Shown piece by piece: positions 16,615 through 25,185 of a stretch of DNA of 64,000 nt. The stretch is from Streptomyces sp. NBC_00250 (GTDB taxonomy: Bacteria; Actinomycetota; Actinomycetes; Streptomycetales; Streptomycetaceae). The notes beneath the pieces are model-generated. The model was not told where the DNA came from and did not search any database. It saw nothing but the letters and a program-made list of their open reading frames with translations. Location of the stretch: positions 5,209,501 through 5,273,500 of the forward strand of contig NZ_CP108088.1 of NCBI RefSeq assembly GCF_036192275.1, written 5' to 3'. The first letter of the stretch is position 1; the number at the start of each line of letters is the position of its first letter. The position numbers and the translations under genes were made by a program.

Positions 16615-17352
16615 CTACTTGTTGGCGGCGGCGACCGCGGCCACCGCTTCCTTGGCCGCCTTCAGCGCGCCGCTCATGACCGTCTTCTCCGACGGGGTGG
16701 ACGCGCCCGCGTACCCGGCGCCGTTGTACGAGAGCAGCACCAGTACGTTGCCCGTCCGCGCCACGACGGAGTTGTAGACGAAGTCCTCGTTCGTCTTGCG
16801 CAGCTGGTACGCGACGGACTTCGCCTCGTCGCCGACGCCCGCGGCCGTCGTCGTGCGGAGCTTCTTCGCGCCCGGAGTCTCCTCGATCTTGGCGAGTTCC
16901 TTCGCGAAGTTCTCCTGCGCGCGCTCCTGGCCGCTGCCGAGCGAGGCGTCCGACTCGTACCGGTAGAAGGACACGTCGAGCCAGCGGTACTGCGAGCCCT
17001 TCACGCCCTTGTCGTCGAGACCGTTCCACGAGCAGCCGCTACGGCTGGTGAGGTCGCTGGAGGCGGCCGGCGTGCCCTTCTTGGTCTTCGCCTTGGGCAC
17101 GAGCGAGGACGTCGTCTTCGCGACGATCGCCTTGCAGGCCTCGGGCAGCTTCGCGAACTTCGCCGGCTCGACCGTCTTCGTCGTCTGCGAGGGCGAAGGG
17201 GTGACGGACGTCGACGCGCCGGCCTTGTCCTTCGATCCCGTCGCGCCGGAGCCGCCGTCGCCGGAGTCCGAGGAGCAGCCGGCGACGACGAGCATCACCG
17301 GGACGGCGGCGCAGGCGAGTATGCGGGTGAGTCGCGGAGCTGTTCGCTGCAT
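16615..17352 (-). CDS. DUF3558 family lipoprotein
   Basis: 245 aa. The N-terminus is a lipoprotein signal (basic start, hydrophobic core, lipobox VVAGC with Cys about residue 27), followed by a Ser/Gly/Thr-rich linker and a DUF3558-like domain with two Cys (PEACKAIV and SRSGCSWNGL) likely forming a disulfide, and a C-terminal Ala-rich helix. Predicted to be anchored outside the membrane; function unknown. AAGGAA precedes the ATG at 17352. The next gene upstream on the same strand is a second, diverged DUF3558 lipoprotein. Confidence 0.82.
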   Translation of the reverse strand: MQRTAPRLTRILACAAVPVMLVVAGCSSDSGDGGSGATGSKDKAGASTSVTPSPSQTTKTVEPAKFAKLPEACKAIVAKTTSSLVPKAKTKKGTPAASSDLTSRSGCSWNGLDDKGVKGSQYRWLDVSFYRYESDASLGSGQERAQENFAKELAKIEETPGAKKLRTTTAAGVGDEAKSVAYQLRKTNEDFVYNSVVARTGNVLVLLSYNGAGYAGASTPSEKTVMSGALKAAKEAVAAVAAANK

Positions 17353-17483
17353 GGTTCCTTCAGTCGCTTGTCGTACGGTCCGGCCGGTGGGTCCGGCGGC
17401 CACGGGTACGGCCACGGCGTGGGGCCACGGGTACGCCGACACGTTACGTGGTGTCCGTCCGCTCACGGAGCGGATGCGGGCGG

Positions 17484-18437
17484 CTACTCCTCCAGGCGCT
17501 CGGCGAGCAACCGGGCCAGGTTCCGGGCCTTTTCCTGCAGCTCCCCGCTGTCGGGGGCCTCGGCCGAACCGGTGGTCTGTTCCTGGTAGGAGACGGTCAC
17601 GATGACGTTGGATGTGCGGAACACCACGCTGATCGCGCGCTGGTGGCCGTTCGCGCCGACCGTGCTCAGCGCGTCGTCGAGGTACGCGATGTCCCCGAGG
17701 CTGTCGAGGACGCGGGGTTCGAGGCCGGTCGAGGTGGGGCCGGCGGGGGTGGCTCCGGTGGCGGGCGCGGTGGCGCTGCCGCCGCCGGCCGGGGGAGTGG
17801 TGCCGGTGGTGGCGTCCGCCGGGGGCTTGCCCGTCGGCGCGCTGCCTGCCGGGGCGGTGCCCGACGGGGTCTTGCCCGGGGCCTGCCCGGTCGCCGGGGC
17901 GGTGCCCGGGGGTGTCGGCGTCGCGGTCGGCGGGGCGGTCGTCGGCGGGGCGGTCGGGGGCAGCGGGATGCCCGCCGCGAGCTGCTTGCGGACGTAGACC
18001 TCCTGCGCCCGGTCGTCGTCGCTGACGGCGGTGTCGTACGAGACCACCCGCTCGATGTCGAGCACGAGCCGGTGCGAGAGGTCCGGGGTGTCGGCCTTCC
18101 ACGTGCAGCCGACGCGCCGGTCGGTGTCGTACGTCACGGCGGCGACGCCGCGGTACGCCTTGTCGCGCTCGGGGTCGGCCAGGGCGGCGGCGCCCGGGAG
18201 CAGGTCCTTGAGCGTGGCCTGGGGCACGGCGCCGCAGGGCTCGAAGAGCGTGCGGTAGCGGCCCGGGGGCGCGACGGGCGCGGCGGGGCCGGCCTTGGCG
18301 TCGACGGTGATGTCGTCGGCCGGGGTGCCTGCCGAGCAGCCGGTGAGGCCGATTCCGAGGCCGAGGCCGAGTGTGAGGACGACGGCGGTACGAGCCGTGG
18401 ACCCGGTGCGGCCGGGGGTGTACCTCTTTCGCTGCAC
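17484..18437 (-). CDS. DUF3558-like lipoprotein with long Pro/Thr/Ala linker
   Basis: 317 aa from a GTG at 18437 (GGGAG 9 nt upstream). Lipobox GLTGCSAG near residue 33-34. The DUF3558-like N-terminal half has paired Cys (FEPCGAVPQ and RVGCTWKAD). A Pro/Thr/Gly-rich segment of about 80 residues splits the domain before a C-terminal part (LEPRVLDSLGDIAYLDDALSTVG to VIVTVSYQEQ). The insertion is unusual compared with the neighbouring 245-aa paralogue. Probably a tandem duplicate that diverged; extracellular and of unknown function. Confidence 0.78.
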   Translation of the reverse strand: MQRKRYTPGRTGSTARTAVVLTLGLGLGIGLTGCSAGTPADDITVDAKAGPAAPVAPPGRYRTLFEPCGAVPQATLKDLLPGAAALADPERDKAYRGVAAVTYDTDRRVGCTWKADTPDLSHRLVLDIERVVSYDTAVSDDDRAQEVYVRKQLAAGIPLPPTAPPTTAPPTATPTPPGTAPATGQAPGKTPSGTAPAGSAPTGKPPADATTGTTPPAGGGSATAPATGATPAGPTSTGLEPRVLDSLGDIAYLDDALSTVGANGHQRAISVVFRTSNVIVTVSYQEQTTGSAEAPDSGELQEKARNLARLLAERLEE

Positions 18438-18611
18438 GCTCCCAGGCTCCCTTCTCCCGAGGTCTTTCCCGAAAACTGTTTGCCGCGCGAACCCGGCCGA
18501 TGGACACAATGTCTATCGCACACGCAGCTGTTGATGCCGGTCCGCTGTCACCTGTACGGGCTTTGGCGCCGGTTTTTGCGTTATCAGACTTTTCGGGGGA
18601 ATCGAGGAAGT

Positions 18612-19805
18612 ATGTCGTACGTAGAGGTGCCTGGGGCGAAAGTACCCATCAGGATGTGGGCCGACCCCGCCACGGTGGAGGGCGGTGCCATGCAGCAGCT
18701 GCAGAACGTGGCGACGCTGCCGTGGATCAAGGGCCTCGCCGTGATGCCGGACGTGCACTACGGCAAGGGCGCGACGGTCGGCTCGGTGATCGCGATGCAG
18801 GGCGCGGTCTGTCCGGCGGCGGTGGGGGTGGACATCGGCTGCGGCATGTCGGCGGTCAAGTCCTCGCTGACGGCGAACGACCTGCCGGGCGATCTGTCGA
18901 GGCTCCGGTCGAAGATCGAGCAGGCGATCCCGGTGGGCCGGGGCCTGCACCGGTCGGAGGTGGAGCCGGGGCGGCTCTACCAGTTCTCGACGTCGGGCTG
19001 GGACGACTTCTGGTCGCGGTTCGACGGGGTGGCGGATGCGGTCAAGTTCCGTCGCGAACGCGCCGCTTTGCAAATGGGAACGCTTGGATCGGGCAACCAT
19101 TTTGTGGAGCTCTGTGTCGATACATCCGATTCAGTATGGCTCATGCTGCACTCGGGCTCGCGGAACATCGGTAAGGAACTTGCAGAGTTTCACATTGGTG
19201 AAGCTCAAAAGCTGCCCCACAATCAGGGTCTCATCGACCGTGACCTGGCGGTGTTCGTCGCGGACACGCCGCAGATGGCGGCCTACCGGCACGACTTGTT
19301 CTGGGCGCAGGAGTACGCGAAGTACAACCGCGCGATCATGATGGCGCTGTTCCAGGAGGTCGTCCGCCGGGAGTTCCGCAAGGCCCGGGTGACCTTCGAC
19401 CAGGTCATCTCCTGCCATCACAACTATGTGGCGGAGGAGCAGTACGAGGGGATGGACCTGCTGGTCACGCGGAAGGGTGCGATCCGGGCCGGCTCCGGGG
19501 AGTTCGGGATCATCCCGGGCTCGATGGGGACGGGTTCGTACATCGTGAAGGGTCTGGGCAACGCGGCGTCGTTCAACTCGGCCTCGCACGGTGCCGGCCG
19601 GAAGATGAGCCGGAGCGCGGCGAAGCGGCGCTTCTCGACGCAGGACCTGGAGGAGCAGACGCGGGGTGTGGAGTGCCGTAAGGACTCCGGCGTCGTGGAC
19701 GAGATCCCGGGCGCGTACAAGTCGATCGAGAAGGTCATCGATCAGCAGCGGGACCTGGTGGAGGTCGTCGCCAAGCTGAAGCAGGTCATCTGTGTGAAGG
19801 GTTGA
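18612..19805 (+). CDS. rtcB: RtcB family RNA ligase / RNA repair protein
   Basis: GTP- and Mn-dependent ligase joining RNA 2',3'-cyclic-phosphate (or 3'-phosphate) and 5'-OH ends. 397 aa. Metal-site residues are visible in VGVDIGCGMSAVK (Asp75, Cys78), GTLGSGNHFVEL (His163) and LMLHSGSRNIG (His180). The guanylylated histidine is His326 in SASHGAGRKMSR. The ATG at 18612 is preceded by GAGGAAG. Codons about 147-210 have unusual base use: roughly 44 percent end in A or T against very few on either side. No archease neighbour is present, as for many bacterial RtcB genes. Confidence 0.92.
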   Translation: MSYVEVPGAKVPIRMWADPATVEGGAMQQLQNVATLPWIKGLAVMPDVHYGKGATVGSVIAMQGAVCPAAVGVDIGCGMSAVKSSLTANDLPGDLSRLRSKIEQAIPVGRGLHRSEVEPGRLYQFSTSGWDDFWSRFDGVADAVKFRRERAALQMGTLGSGNHFVELCVDTSDSVWLMLHSGSRNIGKELAEFHIGEAQKLPHNQGLIDRDLAVFVADTPQMAAYRHDLFWAQEYAKYNRAIMMALFQEVVRREFRKARVTFDQVISCHHNYVAEEQYEGMDLLVTRKGAIRAGSGEFGIIPGSMGTGSYIVKGLGNAASFNSASHGAGRKMSRSAAKRRFSTQDLEEQTRGVECRKDSGVVDEIPGAYKSIEKVIDQQRDLVEVVAKLKQVICVKG

Positions 19806-19834
19806 GTCGCTCGTTCACGGGGGTGCGAGCAGGG

Positions 19835-19867
19835 GAGAGGGGCCGGTGCGGTGCGCCGGCCCCTCTC
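19835..19867. terminator. Terminator between rtcB and SDR gene
   Basis: GAGAGGGGCCGG (19835-19846) pairs perfectly with CCGGCCCCTCTC (19856-19867) around a 9-nt loop, between convergent genes. Confidence 0.85.
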
Positions 19868-19901
19868 GTGTGCTCGGACCCGTGTGCGCGGACCCGTGTG
19901 C

Positions 19902-20666
19902 TCAGAGCTCGCGGTGGACCTTGGTGTTGGAGGCCTGGGCTCGGGGGCGGACGACCAGGAGGTCGATGTTGACGTGCGGGGGGCGGGTGCAGGCCCAGGT
20001 GATGGTGTCGGCCACGTCGTCCGCCGTCAGGGGGTCGGCCACGCCCGCGTAGACCTTGGCGGCCTTGTCGGTGTCGCCGCGGAAGCGGGTGGTGGCGAAC
20101 TCGTCGGTCTTGACCATGCCGGGGGCGATCTCGATGACGCGGACCGGGGTGCCGACGATCTCCAGGCGGAGGGTCTCGGCGATGACGCGGGCGCCGTTCT
20201 TGGCGGCCACGTAGCCGGCGCCGCCCTCGTAGGTGGAGTGGCCGGCGGTCGAGGAGAGGACGACGACCGTGCCGTCGCCGCTCGCGGTCAGGGCCGGGAG
20301 CAGGGCCTGGGTCATGTTCAGCGTGCCGATGACGTTGACCTCGTACATCTGGCGCCAGTCGGCGGGGTCGCCGGTGGCGACGGAGTCGGCGCCGAGGGCG
20401 CCGCCCGCGTTGTTGACCAGGACGGCGAGGGTGCCGAAGGCGGTGGCGAACTCGTCGACGGCCGTGCGGTCGGTGACGTCGAGGGCGTAGGCGGTGGCCT
20501 GGTGGCCGGCCTCGTTGATCTCGGCGGCCAGTTCCTCGATGCGGTCCTTGCGCCGGGCGGTGAGGACCACGCGGTAGCCGGCGGCGGCCAGCTGCCTGGC
20601 CGTGGCGGCGCCGATTCCGCTGCTCGCTCCGGTGATGACGGCGATGGGGGTACCGGGGGCAGTCAT
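19902..20666 (-). CDS. Short-chain dehydrogenase/reductase
   Basis: Classical SDR of 254 aa, an NADP(H)-dependent oxidoreductase of unknown substrate. Cofactor motif TGASSGIG (about 13-20) with Arg-rich ARRKDR suggesting NADPH; NNAG motif; catalytic Ser in VVLSSTAGH; Tyr/Lys in GYVAAKNG; PGMVKTDEF after it. GAGGAG lies 10 nt before the ATG at 20666. The sequence resembles the serine 3-dehydrogenase/YdfG-like branch, which I cannot confirm. The membrane gene at 20732 lies upstream on the same strand and may be co-transcribed. Confidence 0.88.
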   Translation of the reverse strand: MTAPGTPIAVITGASSGIGAATARQLAAAGYRVVLTARRKDRIEELAAEINEAGHQATAYALDVTDRTAVDEFATAFGTLAVLVNNAGGALGADSVATGDPADWRQMYEVNVIGTLNMTQALLPALTASGDGTVVVLSSTAGHSTYEGGAGYVAAKNGARVIAETLRLEIVGTPVRVIEIAPGMVKTDEFATTRFRGDTDKAAKVYAGVADPLTADDVADTITWACTRPPHVNIDLLVVRPRAQASNTKVHREL

Positions 20667-20731
20667 GACGTGGTGCTCCTCGCGCAGGTGGTCGATTACG
20701 TCGATCGCCCGGCCAGGATAGGCGGGACCGG

Positions 20732-21067
20732 TCAGCGGCCTCGCGGGGCGTACATGATCACGGCCATGCCCGCGAGGCAGACGAGGGCGCCGATGACGTC
20801 CCAGCGGTCGGGCCGGTAGCCGTCGGCCGCCATTCCCCAGGCGATGGATCCGGCGACGAACACTCCGCCGTAGGCGGCGAGGACGCGGCCGAACTCGGCG
20901 TCGGGCTGGAGGGTGGCGACGAAGCCGTAGATGCCGAGGGCCAGGACGCCGCCGCCGATCCAGATCCAGCCGCGGTGCTCCCGGACGCCTTGCCAGACGA
21001 GCCAGGCGCCGCCGATCTCGAAGAGCGCCGCGAGGATGAAGAGGGCGATGGAGCGGGCGGTGAGCAT
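20732..21067 (-). CDS. YnfA family (UPF0060) membrane protein
   Basis: 111-aa integral membrane protein with four predicted helices: [60 protein letters not shown] and [28 protein letters not shown] and the C-terminal [12 protein letters not shown] are family hallmarks. UPF0060 members resemble small multidrug-resistance transporters; the substrate is not established. It lies 65 bp upstream of the SDR gene on the same strand. Confidence 0.9.
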   Translation of the reverse strand: MLTARSIALFILAALFEIGGAWLVWQGVREHRGWIWIGGGVLALGIYGFVATLQPDAEFGRVLAAYGGVFVAGSIAWGMAADGYRPDRWDVIGALVCLAGMAVIMYAPRGR

Positions 21068-21142
21068 GCGGGAAGCGTGCCATGAGACACGCTGACGGAT
21101 GAGTTGTCAGAAGGTCGGATGATCTGTGGTTATTTTGGGCCT

Positions 21143-21625
21143 ATGCGTGGATTGCGGAAGGCTGTGCTCGGGGTCGCTCTCGCGGTCACGGCGGTGATGG
21201 GCGCGGGTGCGGGAGCCGGTGCCGTGGGGCCGGTGGCCGGGTCGGAGGCGGATCTGGCCCATCACGGTCATGTCTCCCTCTGGGACGGGCGGGTCGGCGT
21301 CTGGCTGGTCAGCGAGAACTTCGGGCCCACCGATCTCTCCCAGGCGACGGTCCGGCTCGCCTTCTCCGTGCCGATGGCGGGTGGCCAGGAGCTGCCGCCG
21401 GCCTGTCTGTGGAGCAGCGACCGGGTGGTCTCCTGCCGCACGGGCGAGCTGCGGGCCACGGGGGGCGTCGGGGAGCTGGCGCTCGATCTGCGGACCGCGG
21501 GCCTTCCGGACGAGTTGACCGTGGACATCACCACGGCCTGGCGGGACGGGGTGGCCGACCGGAATCCGCGGAACGACCGGCATCGCGTGCTTGTGCTCGC
21601 CACCGGCGATCCGTACGTCTTCTGA
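21143..21625 (+). CDS. Secreted protein of unknown function
   Basis: 160 aa from the ATG at 21143. A Sec signal peptide is clear (RGLRKAVLGVALAVTAVMGAGAGAGAVG; cleavage probably after the Ala-rich stretch near residue 28). The mature part, about 130 aa, looks beta-rich (VSLWDGRVGVWLVSENFGPTDLSQATVRLAFSV), with two Cys (PACLW and VVSCRTG) that could form a disulfide. This could be an Ig-like or CARDB-like fold, but I do not recognise the family. Convergent with the monooxygenase gene. TATTTT ends 6 nt before the start. Confidence 0.7.
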   Translation: MRGLRKAVLGVALAVTAVMGAGAGAGAVGPVAGSEADLAHHGHVSLWDGRVGVWLVSENFGPTDLSQATVRLAFSVPMAGGQELPPACLWSSDRVVSCRTGELRATGGVGELALDLRTAGLPDELTVDITTAWRDGVADRNPRNDRHRVLVLATGDPYVF

Positions 21626-21641
21626 GCCCTCCGAGGGTGGC

Positions 21642-23093
21642 TCAGCGGCTCGTCCAGTGGACGTAGCCGTCGGGGCGGACCAGCACCGCGGTCCTGCGTG
21701 TCGGGTCCGTCCAGGTGGCTCGTACGAGGTGCTCGGGTGAGACCGGGGCGGTCTCGGGGAGGGTCGGGGGCTTGCCCTCCGGGGCGATCAGCACGAACTC
21801 GCCCGCGCGCAGCAGTTCGTACAGGCGGCCTTCGCGCAGTCTCAGGTCCGGTGCGCGGCGGCCCGCGGGGCGCCTGGAGCCCGTCGGGGGCGCGTACGCG
21901 ATGCCGATTCCGCTGATCATGCTCATCGCGCGGGCGGAGGCGGGTCGCACCGCGCCCAGGAAGCGGGCGGCGAGGGAGCGGGCGGTGCGGGTCAGCGGGG
22001 TGTGGGCCATCGCGAGGCGTACCAGCGCGCCGCTGGTGCGCAGCACGGTGGCGCCGACGGGGTGCCGCTCGGACTGGTAGCTGTCGAGGAGGGCCTCGGG
22101 GGCGGGCGCGTCGCCGCGCAGGACGGCGGTGAGCTTCCAGGAGAGGTTGGCGGCGTCCTGGAGGCCGGTGTTCATGCCCTGGCCGCCGGCGGGGGAGTGG
22201 ACGTGGGCGGCGTCGCCGGCGAGGAAGACCCGGCCCACCCGGTAGGCCGGGGTCTGGCGCTCGTCGCTGTGGAAGCGGGAGATCCAGCGGGCGTCGTGCA
22301 TGCCGAGGTCGGTGCCGAGGGCGCGGCGGGTGATCTCGCGGACCTCGTCGAGGTCGACGGGCTCGGTGTCGGCGACCTGACGGGTGCGGCTCCAGCCCAT
22401 CACCCGGTACCAGCCGTCGCCGAAGGGAGCGAGGAAGGCGAAGGTGTCGCCGGAGCCGCTGACGCTGAACGAGTCGGCGGGCTCCTCCGCGAGGCGGACG
22501 TCCGCGAGGACGAGGGAGCGGATCACGGAGCCGCCGGGGAAGGGCAGGCCCAGGGCGGTGCGGACCGTGCTGCGGACGCCGTCCGTGCCGACGAGGTGGC
22601 GGGCGGTGAGGGTGAGCGGGGCTCCGTCGGCGTCGGTGAATTCCGCCGTGACCGTGTCGGCGTCCTGGCGCAGTCCGCGCAGCTCCGTCCCGTACCGGAA
22701 GGTGACCCCCGCGGTGACCGCCCGACGCTCCAGGAGGCGCTCCACCTCGTACTGCGGGGTGACGAGCAGGTGGTTGAAGCGGCTGGGCAGCCGGGTGAGG
22801 TCGAGGTCGAGCCGGCCGAAGAGCCGGGCGCTGCCGAGGGTCGTGCCCGTGGTGAGGAGCTCGTCCGCGAGGTCGCGGGCGTCGAGCTGCTCCAGGGTGC
22901 GGGCGTGGACGCCGAAGGCGCGGGTCATGTTGGCGAGGCCGGGAGGGCGGCGCTCGACGAGGGTGACGGCGATGCCGGCGGCGGCGAGGTCGCCTGCGAG
23001 GAGCAGGCCGGTGGGGCCCGCGCCGATGACGAGGACCTGTGTGTCCGTCGTCCCTGTCGTCTCCGCTGCTTCCGTGGTCTTCGTGGTGCTCAT
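21642..23093 (-). CDS. FAD-dependent aromatic-ring monooxygenase
   Basis: Group A flavoprotein hydroxylase of 483 aa. FAD-binding VLVIGAGPTGLLLAGDLAAAG (about 19-40), the DG motif HLVGTDGVRSTVR and the second FAD motif VFLAGDAAHVHSPAGGQGMNTGLQDAANLSWKL are all present. A C-terminal thioredoxin-like extension lacks obvious catalytic Cys. Family members hydroxylate phenolics, polyketides or rifamycins; the substrate is unknown. GGAGG supports the ATG at 23093. It is divergent from a TetR gene across an elaborate operator array, so it is probably the target of that repressor. Confidence 0.9.
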   Translation of the reverse strand: MSTTKTTEAAETTGTTDTQVLVIGAGPTGLLLAGDLAAAGIAVTLVERRPPGLANMTRAFGVHARTLEQLDARDLADELLTTGTTLGSARLFGRLDLDLTRLPSRFNHLLVTPQYEVERLLERRAVTAGVTFRYGTELRGLRQDADTVTAEFTDADGAPLTLTARHLVGTDGVRSTVRTALGLPFPGGSVIRSLVLADVRLAEEPADSFSVSGSGDTFAFLAPFGDGWYRVMGWSRTRQVADTEPVDLDEVREITRRALGTDLGMHDARWISRFHSDERQTPAYRVGRVFLAGDAAHVHSPAGGQGMNTGLQDAANLSWKLTAVLRGDAPAPEALLDSYQSERHPVGATVLRTSGALVRLAMAHTPLTRTARSLAARFLGAVRPASARAMSMISGIGIAYAPPTGSRRPAGRRAPDLRLREGRLYELLRAGEFVLIAPEGKPPTLPETAPVSPEHLVRATWTDPTRRTAVLVRPDGYVHWTSR

Positions 23094-23123
23094 GGCTGCC
23101 TCCAGGGTGCCCACGACCGTTGG

Positions 23124-23207
23124 CCAACATCTGTTGGTCAACGCTTGTTGGCAACTGTAGGGGCGGCTCGGATGGAATGTCAACGCTTGTTGGCCTACAG
23201 TCGTTGG
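23124..23207. promoter_or_regulatory. Array of four 14-bp operators between monooxygenase and tetR
   Basis: Four imperfect palindromes of 14 bp lie on a strict 14-bp grid: CCAACATCTGTTGG (23124-23137), TCAACGCTTGTTGG (23138-23151), the same sequence again at 23180-23193, and CCTACAGTCGTTGG (23194-23207). The two back-to-back pairs are offset by 56 bp. The last site overlaps the TACAGT -10-like box of the TetR gene and ends 1 nt before its ATG, implying autorepression. Confidence 0.82.
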
Positions 23208-23208
23208 T

Positions 23209-23769
23209 ATGACGACCGCCCGCCGTTCCGACGCCACCAGAGCCGCCATCCTGGAGGCCGCCCGCGAGCGCTTCGCCTCCGACGGATACGACCGCGCCAC
23301 CATCCGGGCCATCGCCCGGGACGCCGGGATCGACCCGTCGATGGTCATGCGCTACTACGGCAACAAGGAGGGCCTGTTCGCCGCCGCCTCGGCGATCGAG
23401 CTGGACCTGCCCGAGTTGGGCGGCCTGCCCGCGCGGCACATCGGGGCCGTCCTGGTCAGCCACTTCCTGGAGCGCTGGGAGCGGGACGACGTCCTCACCG
23501 GGCTCCTGCGGGTGGGGGTCACCAACGAGGCCGGGGCCGAACGGATGCAGGCGATCTTCGCCGAGCAGCTCGGGCCCGTGACCCGGGGCGTCTGCCCCGA
23601 CCCCGCCGAGGCCCCGCGGCGGGCGGGGCTCGTCGCGTCCCAGATCCTCGGCATGGCGCTCACCCGCTATGTGCTGAGGCTGCCGCCGGTCGTCGAGATG
23701 TCCCCCGAGGAGATCGTGGCCTGGCTCGGCCCGACCGTGCAGCGCTATCTGACCGCCGAGGCGCCCTGA
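23209..23769 (+). CDS. TetR family transcriptional regulator
   Basis: 186 aa. N-terminal helix-turn-helix (about 6-52: TRAAILEAARERFASDGYDRATIRAIARDAGIDPSMVMRYYGNKEGLFAAA) and an all-helical ligand-binding part. The AARERF...GIDPSMVMRYYGNK layout is typical of TetR/AcrR repressors. There is no ribosome site; TACAGT ends 7 nt before the ATG, so the mRNA is probably leaderless. The divergent FAD monooxygenase and the four intervening operators point to repression of both genes until a ligand, perhaps the monooxygenase substrate, binds. Confidence 0.92.
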   Translation: MTTARRSDATRAAILEAARERFASDGYDRATIRAIARDAGIDPSMVMRYYGNKEGLFAAASAIELDLPELGGLPARHIGAVLVSHFLERWERDDVLTGLLRVGVTNEAGAERMQAIFAEQLGPVTRGVCPDPAEAPRRAGLVASQILGMALTRYVLRLPPVVEMSPEEIVAWLGPTVQRYLTAEAP

Positions 23770-23813
23770 GGGTGCCCAAGGGTGCGGATCGGGGCGGGGC
23801 GGTGCCTGCTTCG

Positions 23814-23819
23814 TACAAT
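23814..23819 (+). promoter_or_regulatory. -10 box of leaderless marR gene
   Basis: TACAAT lies exactly 6 nt before the ATG at 23826. It is the best -10 match among the leaderless-like genes of this window. No convincing -35 box is visible. Confidence 0.6.
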
Positions 23820-23825
23820 CTCTGC

Positions 23826-24311
23826 ATGACGCAGAAGAGTTCCGCTCGGCGCGAGGCCCTGATGACCGAGCTGCAGGGGGAGGCCCGCCGCTACATGGCG
23901 GCATACGCCTTGTTCAACCAGGCCGTCGCCGATCATCTGGGGCTCCACCCGACCGATGTGCAGTGTCTGAACCTGCTCAGCCTGGAAGAGGCGCCGGTGA
24001 CCACCGGACGGGTCGCCGAGCTGACCGGGCTCACCACCGGCTCCGCGACCCGCCTCGTCGACCGTCTGGAGCGGTCCGGGTACGTGACGCGCGAACGGGA
24101 CACCGAGGACCGGCGCCGGGTTCTCGTGGCTCTCGTGCCCGAGCGGATCGCGGAACTCGGCGCCCTGTGGCGCAAGCTCAACAGCACCTGGGGCACGATG
24201 TTCGACGTCTACAGCGACGCCGAGGTCGCCCTGCTCATCGCCCATATGCGGCGCACCGCCGAGGTCAGCGCCGCGCAGATCGAACGGCTGCGCGGCGGCG
24301 ACCTGGACTGA
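23826..24311 (+). CDS. MarR family transcriptional regulator
   Basis: 161 aa. Winged helix about 35-110: LGLHPTDVQCLNLLSLEEAPVTTGRVAELTGLTTGSATRLVDRLERSGYVTRERDTEDRRRVLVAL, including the wing motif RDTEDRRRV. N- and C-terminal helices should form the dimer. Targets and ligand are unknown. It follows the TetR gene by 56 bp on the same strand but has its own -10 box. Convergent with the Mut7-C gene, whose stop lies 3 bp away. Confidence 0.92.
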   Translation: MTQKSSARREALMTELQGEARRYMAAYALFNQAVADHLGLHPTDVQCLNLLSLEEAPVTTGRVAELTGLTTGSATRLVDRLERSGYVTRERDTEDRRRVLVALVPERIAELGALWRKLNSTWGTMFDVYSDAEVALLIAHMRRTAEVSAAQIERLRGGDLD

Positions 24312-24314
24312 CCG

Positions 24315-25055
24315 TCAGCCGGCCGTCGCGCCGCCGAACTCCCGTACCGCGTCGGAGACGATCGCCTCCAGGCGGGCGTGGTGGGCGCCGCGCCAGTAGA
24401 CCCGGCCGCACTCCACACACTCGGCGAACACGTCGTACGACTTCTCCGTGCCCCGCTCCAGGCGCTCGCGCACCGCGTCCTTGTCGGCGTCGCTCAGTTC
24501 CCCGTTGCACGCCGTGCACCGCGTCCAGGGCGCGAGTGGCGGCGCGAAGCGCTCAAGGACGTCCCGGAGCTGGTCGTCCGGGCGGTCGCTGTAGATGTAG
24601 GCCCCCGCCCACAGTTCACGGCGGCGCAGCAGCCCGCGGTCCCGCGAGAGCATGACGCGCCGTTCGCGCGCGGAGAGGGTGGCCAGGGCGGGGTCGCCGA
24701 TGTCCTCGCTCTCGTATGCCGCGTCCACCCCGAGCAGCCGAAGCCGCCGGGCCAGCGTGCCGAGGTGCACGTCGAGCAGGAACCGGAGGGGCGCGCCCGG
24801 CGGTACCGGCTGCGGGCGGGTGACGCCCTCCACCTCGACGGTCTCGCCCGCCGCGGGGACGTGCGAGGCGTCGACGGGCCGCCCGTCGACCAGAAGCCGG
24901 CCGGCCTCGGTGAGGGGCACGCCGAGCGACTCCACGACGTGGCCGAGCGAGGAGGCCCCGTCGGTGGTCACGGGTGTCAGGCCCGAGCGGCGGTCCGCCG
25001 AGACGAAGAGCCCCAGGCCGGGGGCGAAGCTGATGTGGATCTCCGGTCCGTTCAC
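24315..25055 (-). CDS. Mut7-C RNase-domain protein with N-terminal ubiquitin-like domain
   Basis: 246 aa. Residues about 1-85 look like a ThiS/ubiquitin-like beta-grasp domain (DUF5615-adjacent Ub-Mut7C type). Residues about 90-235 form the Mut7-C PIN-like nuclease domain (RFLLDVHLGTLARRLRLLGVDAAYESE; VMLSRDRGLLRRR) with a zinc ribbon (CTACNGEL and CVECGRVYWRG). Predicted metal-dependent RNase; cellular target unknown. The GTG at 25055 gives the expected domain start. The frame remains open upstream through a hexanucleotide repeat that would encode a long poly-Leu stretch; I consider that non-coding. Confidence 0.85.
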   Translation of the reverse strand: MNGPEIHISFAPGLGLFVSADRRSGLTPVTTDGASSLGHVVESLGVPLTEAGRLLVDGRPVDASHVPAAGETVEVEGVTRPQPVPPGAPLRFLLDVHLGTLARRLRLLGVDAAYESEDIGDPALATLSARERRVMLSRDRGLLRRRELWAGAYIYSDRPDDQLRDVLERFAPPLAPWTRCTACNGELSDADKDAVRERLERGTEKSYDVFAECVECGRVYWRGAHHARLEAIVSDAVREFGGATAG

Positions 25056-25139
25056 GGGGACAGGATCGCATCGGGGTGGGAGGGGCGGCCAGGGAATTCG
25101 CCGTCGGTGGAGCCGGAGCCGGGCCGGAGCCGGAGAGCC

Positions 25140-25185
<46 letters not shown>

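Noticed and set aside
16568..16617. 11-bp direct repeat TGGTGGGACTA at the DUF3558 stop
   Set aside because: Only two short copies, one partly coding; probably a chance or slippage product with no further structure.
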